Notes: a model not told the origin generated them from the letters alone. A stretch of 64,000 nucleotides of DNA from PALSA-129 sp050014595 (GCA_050014595.1 JBEKDA010000008.1:124001-188000); one strand, 5' to 3'. Shown: positions 6,916 through 16,602, numbered from the stretch's first letter. Translations and numbers: made by a program.

Positions 6916-8529
6916 GTGACCAAAGGCCATAAGTCGCGGATGTGCTTGGGGAGCCTCACTCCGCTCGCGGCGGTTTCGCTTGTGTGCCTGGCTCTGGCCG
7001 CCGGTCCTGTGCCGCCCGCTATCGATCCCGGCAGCGTGGTGAACGGAGCCAGCCGGATGCCGTCGTCACTGGCCGGCGGCGCCATCGCTCGGGGCGGCAG
7101 ATTCAGCCTGTCAGGCGTGCGGCTGGGGCCCGAGCGCGGGGTCAAGGGGAGCGAAGCGGACCCGCCTGTCACGCTGGCCGGCGTGTCCGTCCACATTGCG
7201 CAGGGACAAACGGATACTCCCGCCGGTATGCTATTCGTCAGCGCGGAGCGGATCGAGGGACTGATCCCCCGCTCGGCGCCGCTCGGGCCCGCGCAGCTTA
7301 CCGTAGTTTACGATGGCCGGGCCAGCGAACCATACCCCCTCACACTGGTGGATTCCAGCTTCGGATTCTTCACAGCGGAGACCGCCCCGGAGGCCCTGCC
7401 CGAAGCCCGGCGGCCGCTCTCGGCCGCTCCCGGCGAAACCGTCGCACTGTGGGGCGCCGGATTGGGCGACGCCCGGCCCGAGATCTTCGTGGGGGGCAAG
7501 CCTGCCGGTACGGCGCGCCGCGCGGGTGAAGAGTCCTGCTGCAAGGGAGTGGACCGCATCGAATTCCAAATCCCCGCCAACGCGCCCCAGGGGTGCTACG
7601 TCCCAGTCCAGGCGCGCGCCGCCGGGCGGCCCGGCAATGTAATTGGAATCGCGATCCATCCGGTTGGGCATGCCTGTCAGGACCAGGTCGCTTGGTTTCA
7701 CGACAGCGTGCTGCACGCCGCACGGGCGGGCTTCGTGGTGCTGGCCCGCATTTCGCTCGGCGCACAGGCGTCCGCCGGTTCCGATGCGGGCTACCAGTTC
7801 GACTATGCCGTGGCCAGCTTTGGAAAGCAGCAGTCCGGCTCGCGGCCATTCCCGCCCTTGCCGCCATTCGGCTCGTGCACCGTGATAACCCGGCGCATCA
7901 ATTTGCTCCAGATCCTTGGCCAGGCGTGGGTTCCCGGAAACTTGGGTCTGGATACCGGGCCATCGATTTCGGTCGCGGGGCCGGCCGGGATCAAAGTCCT
8001 GCGCCGCGGGGCTCATCTGCGCGATGTCTACGATGCGCCGTTGGGCGGCGAGATCCCTTTCGGGCACGTCCAACGAACGCCGCCGTACTTGCAGCCGGGC
8101 GTTTACACTGTGACCTCCTCGGGAGGGCAGGATATCGGCCCCTTCACGGCTCGCGTGGAGGCGCAGCGCTTGATCCAGTGGAAAAACCGCGACCGGCTGG
8201 CGGAAGTGCGACGCTCGGCCGGCGTGACCGTCGAGTGGACGGAAGCTCGTCGCAAGGATGCCGTCCTGATTGCGGCCGCCAGCTCCGATCATGTCACCGG
8301 CGACTCGGCTTTATGCGTGTGCCTGGCCTACGCCAAAGACCGGCGCTTCACCATTCCGCCTGTCTCGCTCGGCAACCTGCCACCTGCTGGAGATGACACC
8401 CCGGTGCCGGGCTTCCTGCTGTTGTCGGAGCTGCCGCTGGAACCGCCCGTCCGGATTCAGGCCCAAGGCCTGGATGCGGCTTTCGCCACTTTCCTTTCCG
8501 CTGATGCGCGCGTCGTCAGATTCCGATGA
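6916..8529 (+). CDS. secreted IPT/TIGR03437-like protein of unknown function
   Basis: 537-aa exported protein. An N-terminal signal peptide (hydrophobic stretch LTPLAAVSLVCLALAAG) is followed by short beta-rich modules with the pattern GETVALWGAGLGDARPEIFVGGKPAG, reminiscent of IPT/TIG-like or Solibacter C-terminal (TIGR03437-type) domains; a first related unit starts around PAIDPGSVVNGASRM. The C-terminal half is not recognised. The GTG at 6916 is the first start; an ATG at 6940 would give a more compact signal peptide and is equally possible, as neither has a convincing ribosome site. It converges with the next gene, the stops being only 8 bases apart with no visible terminator. Confidence 0.6.
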   Translation: MTKGHKSRMCLGSLTPLAAVSLVCLALAAGPVPPAIDPGSVVNGASRMPSSLAGGAIARGGRFSLSGVRLGPERGVKGSEADPPVTLAGVSVHIAQGQTDTPAGMLFVSAERIEGLIPRSAPLGPAQLTVVYDGRASEPYPLTLVDSSFGFFTAETAPEALPEARRPLSAAPGETVALWGAGLGDARPEIFVGGKPAGTARRAGEESCCKGVDRIEFQIPANAPQGCYVPVQARAAGRPGNVIGIAIHPVGHACQDQVAWFHDSVLHAARAGFVVLARISLGAQASAGSDAGYQFDYAVASFGKQQSGSRPFPPLPPFGSCTVITRRINLLQILGQAWVPGNLGLDTGPSISVAGPAGIKVLRRGAHLRDVYDAPLGGEIPFGHVQRTPPYLQPGVYTVTSSGGQDIGPFTARVEAQRLIQWKNRDRLAEVRRSAGVTVEWTEARRKDAVLIAAASSDHVTGDSALCVCLAYAKDRRFTIPPVSLGNLPPAGDDTPVPGFLLLSELPLEPPVRIQAQGLDAAFATFLSADARVVRFR

Positions 8530-8537
8530 AATTGCCG

Positions 8538-11500
8538 TCACTGCTGTACGGTGATTAGGGTGCCCGCCTGCGTGGTGAACCCGTTGTATGTTGCCGTGAT
8601 GGATTGATCCCCATTCGCCAGCGATGCCGGCACTACCACATTGAACTGAAACTCGCCCGGCGCGACCAGGCCCGCAAACTGTACCGTCGCCGCCGCGCCC
8701 CCGATCTGGATCACCGGCAGCGGCGACAGCGTTCCCGACTGTGTCTCCGATCCGCTCACCACTGGAACCGACGTTGGTCCGAAGCCATTGGCATAGATTA
8801 TGACCGTCTCGCCCGGCTTGGCGGGAGTCGTCGAACCGGGGTAGAGGCTGGTTGGCCCCACCAGGCTGTAGTTAGAGCTGTGTTGCGCGGCGACATACGG
8901 TCCGCCGTTGAAAACGAAGAACGATGGCGACTCGGCCTGGGCCTGAGCGGTGAATGCAGCGCTCGCCGTTCCGTTGCTGGTGACTTCGACCGGCACCGCT
9001 CCCGACATCGCATCCGGCGGCGTCAGAACATTCACCTGCGTGGAGCTGATGTAGTACACGTAGGCCGCTTTCCCGTTCACCGTGGCGCTGACGCCGTCGA
9101 GTTGGGCAGGCATCTGGATGCCTACAAAATCGGAGCCCTGCCAGATGCGGGTATCGCCGGCTGGCGCAAGATTCACTCCTTTGATCTCGACCCACGTGTT
9201 GGGCGCGATGACCGGGTTTTCGCCTTCGGCATTCGCCACCAGCGAAATCGTGGGACCACTAGCGATGGTGGTCACGTCGCTGGCACTGGCGCTGGCCGAG
9301 CCGCCGCCCGAGACGGCCGCCTGATTCGTCACCTGCGAAGCCGCGTTGGAGGCCACGTTCACCGTCACCGTGATCGCCGCGTAACTGGAGCCCGCCGCCA
9401 GTGCGTCGCTCCGCGTGCAGGTATTGGCCGCACACGTCCACCCCGTCCCGGCCATTGACACCAGCGTCATGCCGGTTGGGACCGTCTCGGTCACCGTCAC
9501 CGTACCGCTAGTCGCCACGGCTCCGGCTGCATTGCTCACCGTCACGATGTACGTCGCCCCGTTCTGTCCCTGTGTAAAGCTCCCCGTGTGCGTCTTGCTA
9601 ATGCTCAACGCCGGCGTGGGCGCCGCGGCGGCAATTCCGGAGAAGACTGCGACGAAGCCATCTCCGAAAGTCGCAGGGGGCTCGGCGGAGCCGCCGAAGG
9701 CACGCTGCGCGGCGTTGGAGGTCACCTGCAGGTTAGTAGACGCCGTGAGGCCGGCAATATAGAGGTTGCCTTGCGCGTTCAAGGCAAGGGAGGTAACGGC
9801 GTCGTCCGATAGCCCGCCATAGTATGTGCTGTAGAGAATGGCGCTGCCGTCCGGACTGATCTGGCTGAGGAAGCCATCGCCGGTCGGGTTGGCGACGCTC
9901 GTGCTTTCGCCGCCCCAGGTGGCTTGCTGCGCGGTCTTGCTCGTAATGGGGAAGTTGGTCGAAGCGGTCAATCCGCCGACGTATGCGTTGCCCGCGAAAT
10001 CCACCGCGATCGCCATACCAGCATCGTGGTCGCTGCCGCCTATAAAGGTGGAATAAACCAGGCTCGCGCCTGAAGGCGAGAGCTTCGCCGCGAAGGCATC
10101 GCCCCAGAGAAATTGTCTGTAACCCGACAACGTGGACGGGCCGGCGAACTTAGGTTGAGCCGCGTTGGTGGTCACCGGAAAATCCGCCGACGAAGTGAAA
10201 CCTGTCACATATACCGCGCCCGTGCCGTCGATGGCCAGGCCCATGACCGCGTCATCGGAGCTCCCGCCCAGGTAAGTCGAAAACACCAGGTTGCCCGTAG
10301 AGTTGAACTTCGCCACCCAGCCGTCTCCCATGGTGAGGTTCGGCTGCACGCTCGAGTTGGCGGCGCCCCCGAAGTGGCTCTGATAGGCATTCAGCGTTGG
10401 TAAGTCGGTCGAAAGCGTCGAGCCGCCGATGTACACGTTTCCAGCGCCATCGATCGCCAGCGCAGTCACTGTATCATCCAGCGATCCGCCGAAATAGGTG
10501 GAGAACACCAGACCCGTGCCGGCCGGATTCAGCTTGGCGAGGAAACCGTCTCCCAAGTTCAGGAAAGCCGTGGGAGGTGTGCAGCACCAGGGGGGTGACC
10601 CGCCGCCACCCTTGTAAGTTGCTTGATACGCGTTCTTCACAGGGAAGTTGGTGGAAAGCGTCGAGCCGCCGATATAGGCGTTGCCGGCGCTATCCACGGC
10701 GATGGCAGTGCCACGGTCGTCCAGCGAGCCGCCCAGATAGGTCGAATAAACCAGCGCGCTGCCGGCCGCGTTCAGCTTCGAAACAAAGGCGTCTCCTATC
10801 GGTCCGGACCCGTTATTATTGCCGCCGGCGCCCTGGTAAGCCGTCTGGAAGGAGCCGGCCACGGTCGGAAAATCCGCGGAGTCGGTGTAGCCGGTGATGT
10901 AGGCGTTGCCGCTCGAATCCACCGCGATCGCCGTGCCCCCGTCGTCCACGGCGCCGCCGATGTAAGTCACGTAAGCCAGCGCTCCCGCCGGCGTGAATTT
11001 TGCGACAAAGGCGTCGCCGCCCAGTGCCAAGCCTGAGTTCCCGGTCCCGCCGTGGTATCCAGTCTGGAAAGCGCCGTTCGTGACGGGCAGGTTGTTGGAG
11101 AGCGTGGAACCGGTGATGTAAATGTTTCCGGACGCATCCACAGCTATGCCGCGCGCGGCTTCGTCGCGGGAGCCTCCGAAATAGCTGGCATAGGTGAGGG
11201 TCGGGTCGATGATCAGGCTGCGGCTGTGGTCGTACGGCCCGAGCGCGAAGGTCACGCGGCGCCCGTGGCGCACGAACCGCCCCGCAACCTCGCGCCGGAC
11301 GCCATCGGCCGTTTGATAGACCTCCGGCTTATGCCAGTGAATCTCTCCCGCGGATGTGGCGATCGCCAGCGCTCCGTCCGGCTCCAGCCGCAGCGCCGAC
11401 GCCCCGGAAATCTCAAAAGCGATCGGGCGGACGCTGGCGCCTGGCTGGACCACGAAGTCGTATTCCATGGCGCCGGCCGTTCCGTGAAACACCAGGTCGA

Positions 11501-11885
11501 CGCCTGGATAGAGGCCGCGGTAGACGGCGCGCCCAAACAGGGGAACTCCAGTCCGCCATTGCGCCGGATCATTGCCGAGGATGTAATTCGCCCGGGCGGC
11601 CAGCGGTTCGGCGCCCTCGGGCCGCACGCGCGGGTTGGCGCCCACCAGTCTGCTCGTCACCGAGACGCGCCGGTGCGCGGCCGCATCGACAACCGTCGCG
11701 GTGATCCGGCCGGCGGCCAGGGTCACTTCGTGCGGTCCCTGCCTGGCAACGAGCTTGCCATCCGGCCGCGCCTCGAAAGCAAGAGGCACGGACATCAGGG
11801 TGGCGCGGTGATTGGGGACGCCTATAGACTCCGAAACGGAAGTGAATAGGAGACACAGGGAGAAGGCCCAACGTATGCTCGTCAT
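8538..11885 (-). CDS. secreted SBBP beta-propeller / DUF11 / Solibacter C-terminal domain protein
   Basis: 1115-aa extracellular protein. Order: signal peptide (SIRWAFSLCLLFTSVSES); an N-terminal ~200-residue beta domain ending at LIIDPTL; about nine SBBP repeats (residues ~210-710), each with the pattern YSTYLGGSLDDRGTAIAVDS then GNAYIGG; a DUF11-type domain (TVSNAAGAVATSGTVTVTE); and a ~240-residue C-terminal domain of TIGR03437 type starting ISLVANAEGENPVIAPNTW with a GETVIIYANGFGPT core. The ATG at 11885 is preferred to an in-frame GTG at 11912 that lies inside repeat element B; the ATG begins 3 bases after that element. Likely an adhesion or surface protein; no catalytic residues are seen. 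This architecture is the best taxonomic marker in the window. Confidence 0.88.
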   Translation of the reverse strand: MTSIRWAFSLCLLFTSVSESIGVPNHRATLMSVPLAFEARPDGKLVARQGPHEVTLAAGRITATVVDAAAHRRVSVTSRLVGANPRVRPEGAEPLAARANYILGNDPAQWRTGVPLFGRAVYRGLYPGVDLVFHGTAGAMEYDFVVQPGASVRPIAFEISGASALRLEPDGALAIATSAGEIHWHKPEVYQTADGVRREVAGRFVRHGRRVTFALGPYDHSRSLIIDPTLTYASYFGGSRDEAARGIAVDASGNIYITGSTLSNNLPVTNGAFQTGYHGGTGNSGLALGGDAFVAKFTPAGALAYVTYIGGAVDDGGTAIAVDSSGNAYITGYTDSADFPTVAGSFQTAYQGAGGNNNGSGPIGDAFVSKLNAAGSALVYSTYLGGSLDDRGTAIAVDSAGNAYIGGSTLSTNFPVKNAYQATYKGGGGSPPWCCTPPTAFLNLGDGFLAKLNPAGTGLVFSTYFGGSLDDTVTALAIDGAGNVYIGGSTLSTDLPTLNAYQSHFGGAANSSVQPNLTMGDGWVAKFNSTGNLVFSTYLGGSSDDAVMGLAIDGTGAVYVTGFTSSADFPVTTNAAQPKFAGPSTLSGYRQFLWGDAFAAKLSPSGASLVYSTFIGGSDHDAGMAIAVDFAGNAYVGGLTASTNFPITSKTAQQATWGGESTSVANPTGDGFLSQISPDGSAILYSTYYGGLSDDAVTSLALNAQGNLYIAGLTASTNLQVTSNAAQRAFGGSAEPPATFGDGFVAVFSGIAAAAPTPALSISKTHTGSFTQGQNGATYIVTVSNAAGAVATSGTVTVTETVPTGMTLVSMAGTGWTCAANTCTRSDALAAGSSYAAITVTVNVASNAASQVTNQAAVSGGGSASASASDVTTIASGPTISLVANAEGENPVIAPNTWVEIKGVNLAPAGDTRIWQGSDFVGIQMPAQLDGVSATVNGKAAYVYYISSTQVNVLTPPDAMSGAVPVEVTSNGTASAAFTAQAQAESPSFFVFNGGPYVAAQHSSNYSLVGPTSLYPGSTTPAKPGETVIIYANGFGPTSVPVVSGSETQSGTLSPLPVIQIGGAAATVQFAGLVAPGEFQFNVVVPASLANGDQSITATYNGFTTQAGTLITVQQ

Positions 11886-11888
11886 AAG

Positions 11889-11951
11889 CCGGAATTTCCA
11901 TTTTGGACCCACGAGTCCGACTCAGTATACACCCAGCCGCCATTCTTTGAT
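11889..11951 (-). repeat. dispersed TATACT/TTCCGG element, copy B
   Basis: Minus-strand copy directly upstream of the SBBP gene. It begins with the 26-base block shared with copy A, carries TGTATACT (extended -10-like), and ends TGGAAATTCCGG three bases before the ATG at 11885. The element could therefore supply both the promoter and the short 5' leader of the gene. The spacing from TATACT to TTCCGG equals that in copies A and C. Confidence 0.72.
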
Positions 11952-12212
11952 GTTGCGATCCTGCGAGTTGCATTTCCTGTCAAGTTGCGCCCTTTCCTCC
12001 GGGCGCCGCCTTCGCGAGCAAACGGGTTTTCGCGTCTCAGAAACGGTCCTTTGCGAGACGACCGCCGCGTTGCGATTCGGAAAGATCCTCACCCCGTTTC
12101 GAGACCGAGTTTTGCGACGTCAGGCGCGTCAATGCCGCGCACCAAGAGCCGGATTGCGTGAGCAGTCTTGAGATAGACTTGTGCGACGCTCGAAAAGCTG
12201 CGCTCGCAGAGT

Positions 12213-12455
12213 CCGCCCCTGGCACCGGTCTCCTACATCAAGTTGCTTCGCCACACTGGCATGCGCATCGGCGAAGCGGCCGACCTTTGCTTCGATTGCC
12301 TCCACGCCTGCGGCACCGATCAGGGGACGATTCACGTGCGGCTCGGCAAGTTGAAGACCGAACGGATGGTCCCGGTAGACTCCTTCGTGCGTCAACTGGC
12401 CCAACGTCTCCGCTTCTTCCGCTCGTTCGATCCGTCGCCCGCTGGTATATACTGA
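12213..12455 (+). pseudogene. tyrosine recombinase (phage integrase family) remnant
   Basis: An open stretch of ~80 codons contains LLRHTGMRIGEAADL and a following GTIHVRLGKLKTERMVP, which match the catalytic-domain entry of tyrosine recombinases (first active-site Arg in TGMRIGE). The N-terminal SAM-like domain and the C-terminal HxxR/Tyr part are absent. The frame stops at the TGA within TATACTGA of element C, so the gene has been cut where the repeat begins. The 290 bases before it (11952-12212) hold no gene I can support; an inverted CGTCTC/GAGACG pair around 12032-12060 was seen. Confidence 0.6.
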
Positions 12456-12488
12456 ACAGGAGCCGGGAGTCCAAAACAGGAATTCCGG
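12440..12488 (+). repeat. dispersed TATACT/TTCCGG element, copy C
   Basis: Contains GGTATATACTGAACAGGA, then CGGGAGTCCAAAACAGG and ends AATTCCGG. The 41-base spacing of box to end matches copies A and B. It joins the end of the truncated integrase and precedes the deacetylase-family gene at 12576 by 87 bases, again upstream of a gene and on the same strand. Confidence 0.72.
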
Positions 12489-12575
12489 TTGATTGGTTGG
12501 CGTCGATCCGCCAACGAGGGTAGCGCACCACTAGCCAGGAAGGGCTGAAGAGCCGGCCAATCGTAAGGTAGCAAC

Positions 12576-13547
12576 ATGCCATTCGAGGCAGCTCAGCGAG
12601 GAATGCGGAGCTGTGGCGCCCCTTTTCGCTTCGTCTACGCCGAGGTGGGGGATCTTGGAACTCACCGCAACGTCGTCCCGTTCAAGAAATACTGTCTGCT
12701 CCAGAGCCGGCTGCTCGCCGAGGGAATGGCCGGCGATGATGATTTCGTCGCGCCGGATCCGATCGCCGACAGCGACCTGCTCCTGGTCCACTGTCCTGGC
12801 TACCTCCAACGGCTCCAGCTTAACCTGCTTAGCCCGACCGAGCGCGACGTCCTGGATCTTCCCTGGTGTCCGCGATTGCAGAATGCGTTCTGGCTGTGGA
12901 CGGGCGGCACGCTGCTGGCTTCGCGGCTGGCCTTGCGCGAGGGCATCGGCTTTCATGTCGGCGGCGGCTTTCATCATGCCTTTCCAGATCATGGAGAAGG
13001 TTTCTGCGCGCTCCATGATGTCGGAGTGGCCATCCGGGCGCTGCAGCGAGAGGGAGCGATCCGCAGAGCGATGGTCGTGGACCTGGATGCGCATCAGGGC
13101 AACGGCACGGCGACGATCTTCCAAGGCGATCCGACCGTCTCCACGTTCTCCATGCACAGCGCCTCTATCTACCCGGCCGCCAAGCCGAATTCCGATCTTG
13201 ACATCGCCCTCGAAGACGACGTGGGAGACGAGCAGTACCTGGCCCGGCTGGAACAGGCTTATGTTCCTCTTCTGTCCGACTTCCAGCCGGAACTCATCAT
13301 CTACGTCGCAGGCGCCGATCCATACTGGGAAGATCCGCTGGGCGGCTGCCTGGGCCTGAGCGAATTCGGCCTGTATCGGCGCGACTTGCTGGTGATCGGG
13401 AGTGCCCGGCAGCAGCATATCCCGATCGCCGTCACGTTGGGTGGCGGCTACACGACGCCGCTCAGGAAGACCGTCGCCCTCCACGCAAACACGGTCAGGA
13501 GCGCCCTCAGCGCTGGGCCCAAGCGGACGGCGGCGACGTCTCTGTGA
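12576..13547 (+). CDS. histone deacetylase / AcuC family amidohydrolase
   Basis: 323-aa zinc-dependent deacylase fold. Visible active-site elements: GGGFHHAFPDHGEGFC (tandem His near residues 133-134), DLDAHQGNG (metal ligands Asp171 and His173), GADPYWEDPLG (Asp258) and the TLGGGY glycine loop with the transition-state tyrosine. It is shorter than eukaryotic HDACs but usual for bacterial AcuC/acetylpolyamine amidohydrolase types. AAGGTAG stands before the ATG. It lies between integrase debris and the TCA genes and shares no operon. Substrate (acetyl-lysine, acetylpolyamine or other) cannot be told from sequence alone. Confidence 0.88.
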   Translation: MPFEAAQRGMRSCGAPFRFVYAEVGDLGTHRNVVPFKKYCLLQSRLLAEGMAGDDDFVAPDPIADSDLLLVHCPGYLQRLQLNLLSPTERDVLDLPWCPRLQNAFWLWTGGTLLASRLALREGIGFHVGGGFHHAFPDHGEGFCALHDVGVAIRALQREGAIRRAMVVDLDAHQGNGTATIFQGDPTVSTFSMHSASIYPAAKPNSDLDIALEDDVGDEQYLARLEQAYVPLLSDFQPELIIYVAGADPYWEDPLGGCLGLSEFGLYRRDLLVIGSARQQHIPIAVTLGGGYTTPLRKTVALHANTVRSALSAGPKRTAATSL

Positions 13548-13653
13548 AGATCCACGGAAGGCGATTTCCAGTCACGGCGCGGTTCCGGGACATGGCAGGT
13601 AATCAGAGGATGACGGCGCTGACATCCTGAGCAGAAACCGGTCTTGAGCCGCG

Positions 13654-14613
13654 CTAAACGGCGCCGGCAGCCTGGGTCGGCCCCAGCTTGGACGCCATCA
13701 CGTCCACGAGTTCCTTGACCGCTGCGGCGCTCCTCTTCAAGGCCGCGTCTTCCTCCCCGGTGAGCTTCACCTCGAAGATTCTTTCGATGCCCTGCGCGCC
13801 AAGCTGGACGGGCACTCCAACAAAGAGGTCATGGACGCCGTACTCGCCCTCCAGGTAGGCGGAGCAAGGCAGGACGCGCTTGCGGTCCAGGAGAATGGCT
13901 TCCACCATCTCGACCGCCGCGGAAGAGGGCGCGTAGTAGGCGCTGCCGGACTTGAGATACTTCACGATCTCGGCGCCGCCGTCTCGCGTACGTTTGACGA
14001 TCTGCTGGATAGCGTCCGCGGCCATCAGATCGGTCAGCGGAATGCCTGCTACGCTGCTGTACCGCACCAGAGGAACCATGGTATCCCCATGGCCGCCGAG
14101 CACAAAAGCGACGACGTCCGAGGCGGAGACGCCAAGCGCTTGCGCCACGAAAGTGCGGAAGCGGGCTGTGTCGAGTATGCCGGCCATCCCCACCACACGG
14201 CGCTTCGGAAAGCCGCTGGTGCGGTACGCAACATGGCACATGGCGTCAAGCGGGTTGGCGACCACGAGCAGGATTGCGTCCGGAGAGTACTTCACGGCTT
14301 GTTCCACGGTTACCTTGACGATGTCATAATTGGCCCACAACAGGTCATCGCGGCTCATTCCGGGTTTGCGCGGGAAACCGGCGGTGAAGACCACGATATC
14401 GGAGTTTTCCGTGGGCCCGTAATCGTTGCCGCCGGTAACCTGGACGTCGACCCCCTCGACCGGGCAGGCCTGCAGGATGTCAAGGGCCTTGCCTTGCGGG
14501 ATGCCTTCCAGGATATCGACCACGACAATGTCGGCCAGTCCTTTTCCGGCCAAGCGGACCGCGCAACTGGCGCCGACATTTCCAGATCCTACGATTGTGA
14601 CTTTCTTCCTCAT
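13654..14613 (-). CDS. mdh: malate dehydrogenase (LDH-like type)
   Basis: 319-aa NAD-dependent malate dehydrogenase of the lactate-dehydrogenase-like family, interconverting malate and oxaloacetate in the TCA cycle. N-terminal Rossmann motif VTIVGSGNVGASCA; mobile-loop GFPRKPGMSRDDLL, whose arginine is the malate-selecting residue where LDH has Gln; VVANPLDAM; catalytic histidine in VLGGHGDTMVP. The start lies 10 bases after the icd stop, so icd and mdh form an operon. Length is normal. Confidence 0.95.
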   Translation of the reverse strand: MRKKVTIVGSGNVGASCAVRLAGKGLADIVVVDILEGIPQGKALDILQACPVEGVDVQVTGGNDYGPTENSDIVVFTAGFPRKPGMSRDDLLWANYDIVKVTVEQAVKYSPDAILLVVANPLDAMCHVAYRTSGFPKRRVVGMAGILDTARFRTFVAQALGVSASDVVAFVLGGHGDTMVPLVRYSSVAGIPLTDLMAADAIQQIVKRTRDGGAEIVKYLKSGSAYYAPSSAAVEMVEAILLDRKRVLPCSAYLEGEYGVHDLFVGVPVQLGAQGIERIFEVKLTGEEDAALKRSAAAVKELVDVMASKLGPTQAAGAV

Positions 14614-14623
14614 ATGCCCTCCA

Positions 14624-15877
14624 TCAGGCGGCCGCCGTCAGCGGCTTCATGTTGCCGACAATGGCAGCGGCAAATTCACTGGTTTTCAGTTTGGTCGCAC
14701 CTTCCATCTGCCGATGCAGATCATAGGTGACCTGCTTGCGTCGTATGGTTTCCGTAATGCCCAACTCGATGCAATGCGAAACCTCCTTCCAGCCCATGTA
14801 GTGGAACATCATCGAGCCGCAGAGGATAACGCTGGAAGGATTGACGACGTCCTGGCCGGCGTATTTCGGGGCCGTGCCATGGGTTGCTTCGAAGACGCCG
14901 TGCGCGTCGCCAATATTGGCGCTTGGCGCCATGCCCAGTCCGCCCACCTGCGCCGCGCAAGCGTCGGAGAGATAGTCGCCATTGAGGTTGAGCGTGGCAA
15001 TTACGTCGTACTCTTCGGGCCGAAGCAGCAGTTGCTGGAACATAGAGTCGGCGATGCGGTCCTTGACGAGGATCTTTCCCGGGGGCGCCTCGGCCCCGGC
15101 TTCCGCTTCCGTCACGCAGACGTCTGAAAACTCCTCTTTGACAAGTTCATATCCCCAGTCGCGGAAGGCGCCCTCGGTGAACTTCATGATGTTCCCCTTG
15201 TGGACCAGCGTCACACTGCGGCGGCCGTTTTCAATGGCATACTGAATGGCGCGCCGGATCAGCCGCTTCGAGCCGGTCATGCTGATCGGTTTGATGCCGA
15301 TGCCTGAATCCGGGCGGATCTTCTTGCCCAGTTCCCGGTCCAGGAACTCGATAATCTTCTGGGCCTCGAGGGTTCCCTGCCGCCATTCGACGCCGGCATA
15401 GACGTCCTCGGTATTTTCCCGGAAGATCACGACGTCCAGCAACTCAGGCCGCTTCATCGGCGACGGAACACCGGGATAGTAGCGGACGGGCCGCAGGCAA
15501 ACGTAAAGGTCAAGGAGTTGCCGCAAAGCCACGTTTAAGCTCCGAATACCGCCGCCGACCGGGGTCGTCAGTGGACCCTTGATCGCGACGTGGAAATGCC
15601 GGATTGCGTCGATCGTACCTTGGGGCAACCAATCCTTGAACTGCCGGTAAGCCTTCTCGCCAGCAAAGACCTCGTACCAGGCTACGCGGCGCCGGCCGCC
15701 ATAAGCCTTCTGCACCGCGGCGTCAAACACCGTGCGCGCAGCTTTCCAGATATCGGGCCCGGTGCCATCGCCCTCAATAAAGGGGATGATCGGGTGATCG
15801 GGGATATTCAACTTGTTTTCTGAAGGTTGGATGGCCTCACCATCCAGGGGAACGGGGCGATCGTTGTAGCACTCCAT
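14624..15877 (-). CDS. icd: NADP-dependent isocitrate dehydrogenase
   Basis: 417-aa homodimeric isocitrate dehydrogenase of the E. coli type, converting isocitrate to 2-oxoglutarate. Seen: IPFIEGDGTGPDIW; GGGIRSLNVALRQLLDLYV, which includes the serine that is the phosphorylation site in E. coli; VIFRENTEDVYAGVEW; LVHKGNIMKFTEG; NLNGDYLSDACAAQ; and HGTAPKYAGQDVVNP with TYDLHRQMEG, the Lys-Tyr and later Tyr/Arg expected for NADP specificity. The ATG at 15877 has a perfect AGGAGGT site. First gene of the icd-mdh operon. Confidence 0.96.
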   Translation of the reverse strand: MECYNDRPVPLDGEAIQPSENKLNIPDHPIIPFIEGDGTGPDIWKAARTVFDAAVQKAYGGRRRVAWYEVFAGEKAYRQFKDWLPQGTIDAIRHFHVAIKGPLTTPVGGGIRSLNVALRQLLDLYVCLRPVRYYPGVPSPMKRPELLDVVIFRENTEDVYAGVEWRQGTLEAQKIIEFLDRELGKKIRPDSGIGIKPISMTGSKRLIRRAIQYAIENGRRSVTLVHKGNIMKFTEGAFRDWGYELVKEEFSDVCVTEAEAGAEAPPGKILVKDRIADSMFQQLLLRPEEYDVIATLNLNGDYLSDACAAQVGGLGMAPSANIGDAHGVFEATHGTAPKYAGQDVVNPSSVILCGSMMFHYMGWKEVSHCIELGITETIRRKQVTYDLHRQMEGATKLKTSEFAAAIVGNMKPLTAAA

Positions 15878-16308
15878 AACACCTCCTGAGCCTGACCTGC
15901 GGGCGGGAGTCCAAAAAAAACGCGGTTTGTCAAAGACAGGAGCTTGCCGCCGCCGAGACAGCGTAAGAGATCAGCCACCGCCATCGGCGCCGGCCGACTA
16001 TCGCTAATCAGACCTTATTCTACTTCTTCGGCCTCAACTATAGCAGTTCGGACCCGCCCGAGCAATAGCGCAGTATAAGCGCAGTATGAGACCGCAGAAT
16101 GATGAGCCGGTCTACTCAATCCAGGTGTACACTAGCGGTGGGACGAAAGTCGTCCCGGCGAGTATCCGGGCAGACTCCGGGGCCGCGACACAAGTGAGCT
16201 CTCCGCGCGGCCAGAGTCAGAACCCGCGCCTTACCGAACCCCTCCAGGATAGGAGGTGGGACAAGAGCTAACAACGTTTCCCACGCATCAGAAGAAGGAC
16301 GGACCATA
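15878..16308. other. intergenic region between icd and GYD gene
   Basis: 431 bases separate the divergent icd and GYD genes. The stretch must carry both promoters. A CGGGAGTCCAAAA string at about 15904-15916 matches the middle of the dispersed element but lacks its TATACT box and TTCCGG end. A 61-codon open frame at 16086-16271 has no recognisable features and I do not call it. Confidence 0.5.
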
Positions 16309-16602
16309 ATGCCGACCTACATCACACTCATGAAGTTCACCGAACAGGGGGCAAAGGACCTGAAAGGTGCACCCAGGCGCATCGAATCGGCGATCAAGGC
16401 CTGGGAACTAACGGGTGGCAAGGTGCTTGCCACCTACTTTGTGATGGGAGACTACGATTATGTAGCCATCACGGAAAGCCCAAGTGACGAGGCCGCCGTC
16501 AGCGCCAGCCTGGCGGTGTGTACCCGCGAGCATGTCAAGACGGCGACGCTTCGTGCATTTGCGCTGGCAGAGTTTGCCCGCGTGGTGGAGCAGTTGCCGT
16601 AG
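16309..16602 (+). CDS. GYD domain protein
   Basis: 97-aa protein matching the small GYD family: start MPTYITLMKFTEQGAKDLKG, the naming motif VMGDYDYVAI, and a C-terminal TLRAFALAEF block. It probably forms a ferredoxin-like alpha/beta barrel dimer. Biochemical role unknown in the family. GAAGGACGG precedes the ATG. Divergent from icd and upstream of gltA, so it may respond to the same conditions, but no operon link is visible. Confidence 0.85.
   Translation: MPTYITLMKFTEQGAKDLKGAPRRIESAIKAWELTGGKVLATYFVMGDYDYVAITESPSDEAAVSASLAVCTREHVKTATLRAFALAEFARVVEQLP

Noticed and set aside
12032..12060. CGTCTC/GAGACG inverted repeat as an attachment site for the integrase remnant
   Set aside because: Six-base arms separated by a long spacer occur by chance in GC-rich DNA; no direct repeat flanks a mobile segment.
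16086..16271. 61-codon frame between icd and the GYD gene
   Set aside because: No recognisable motif, no good ribosome site, polar low-complexity composition.
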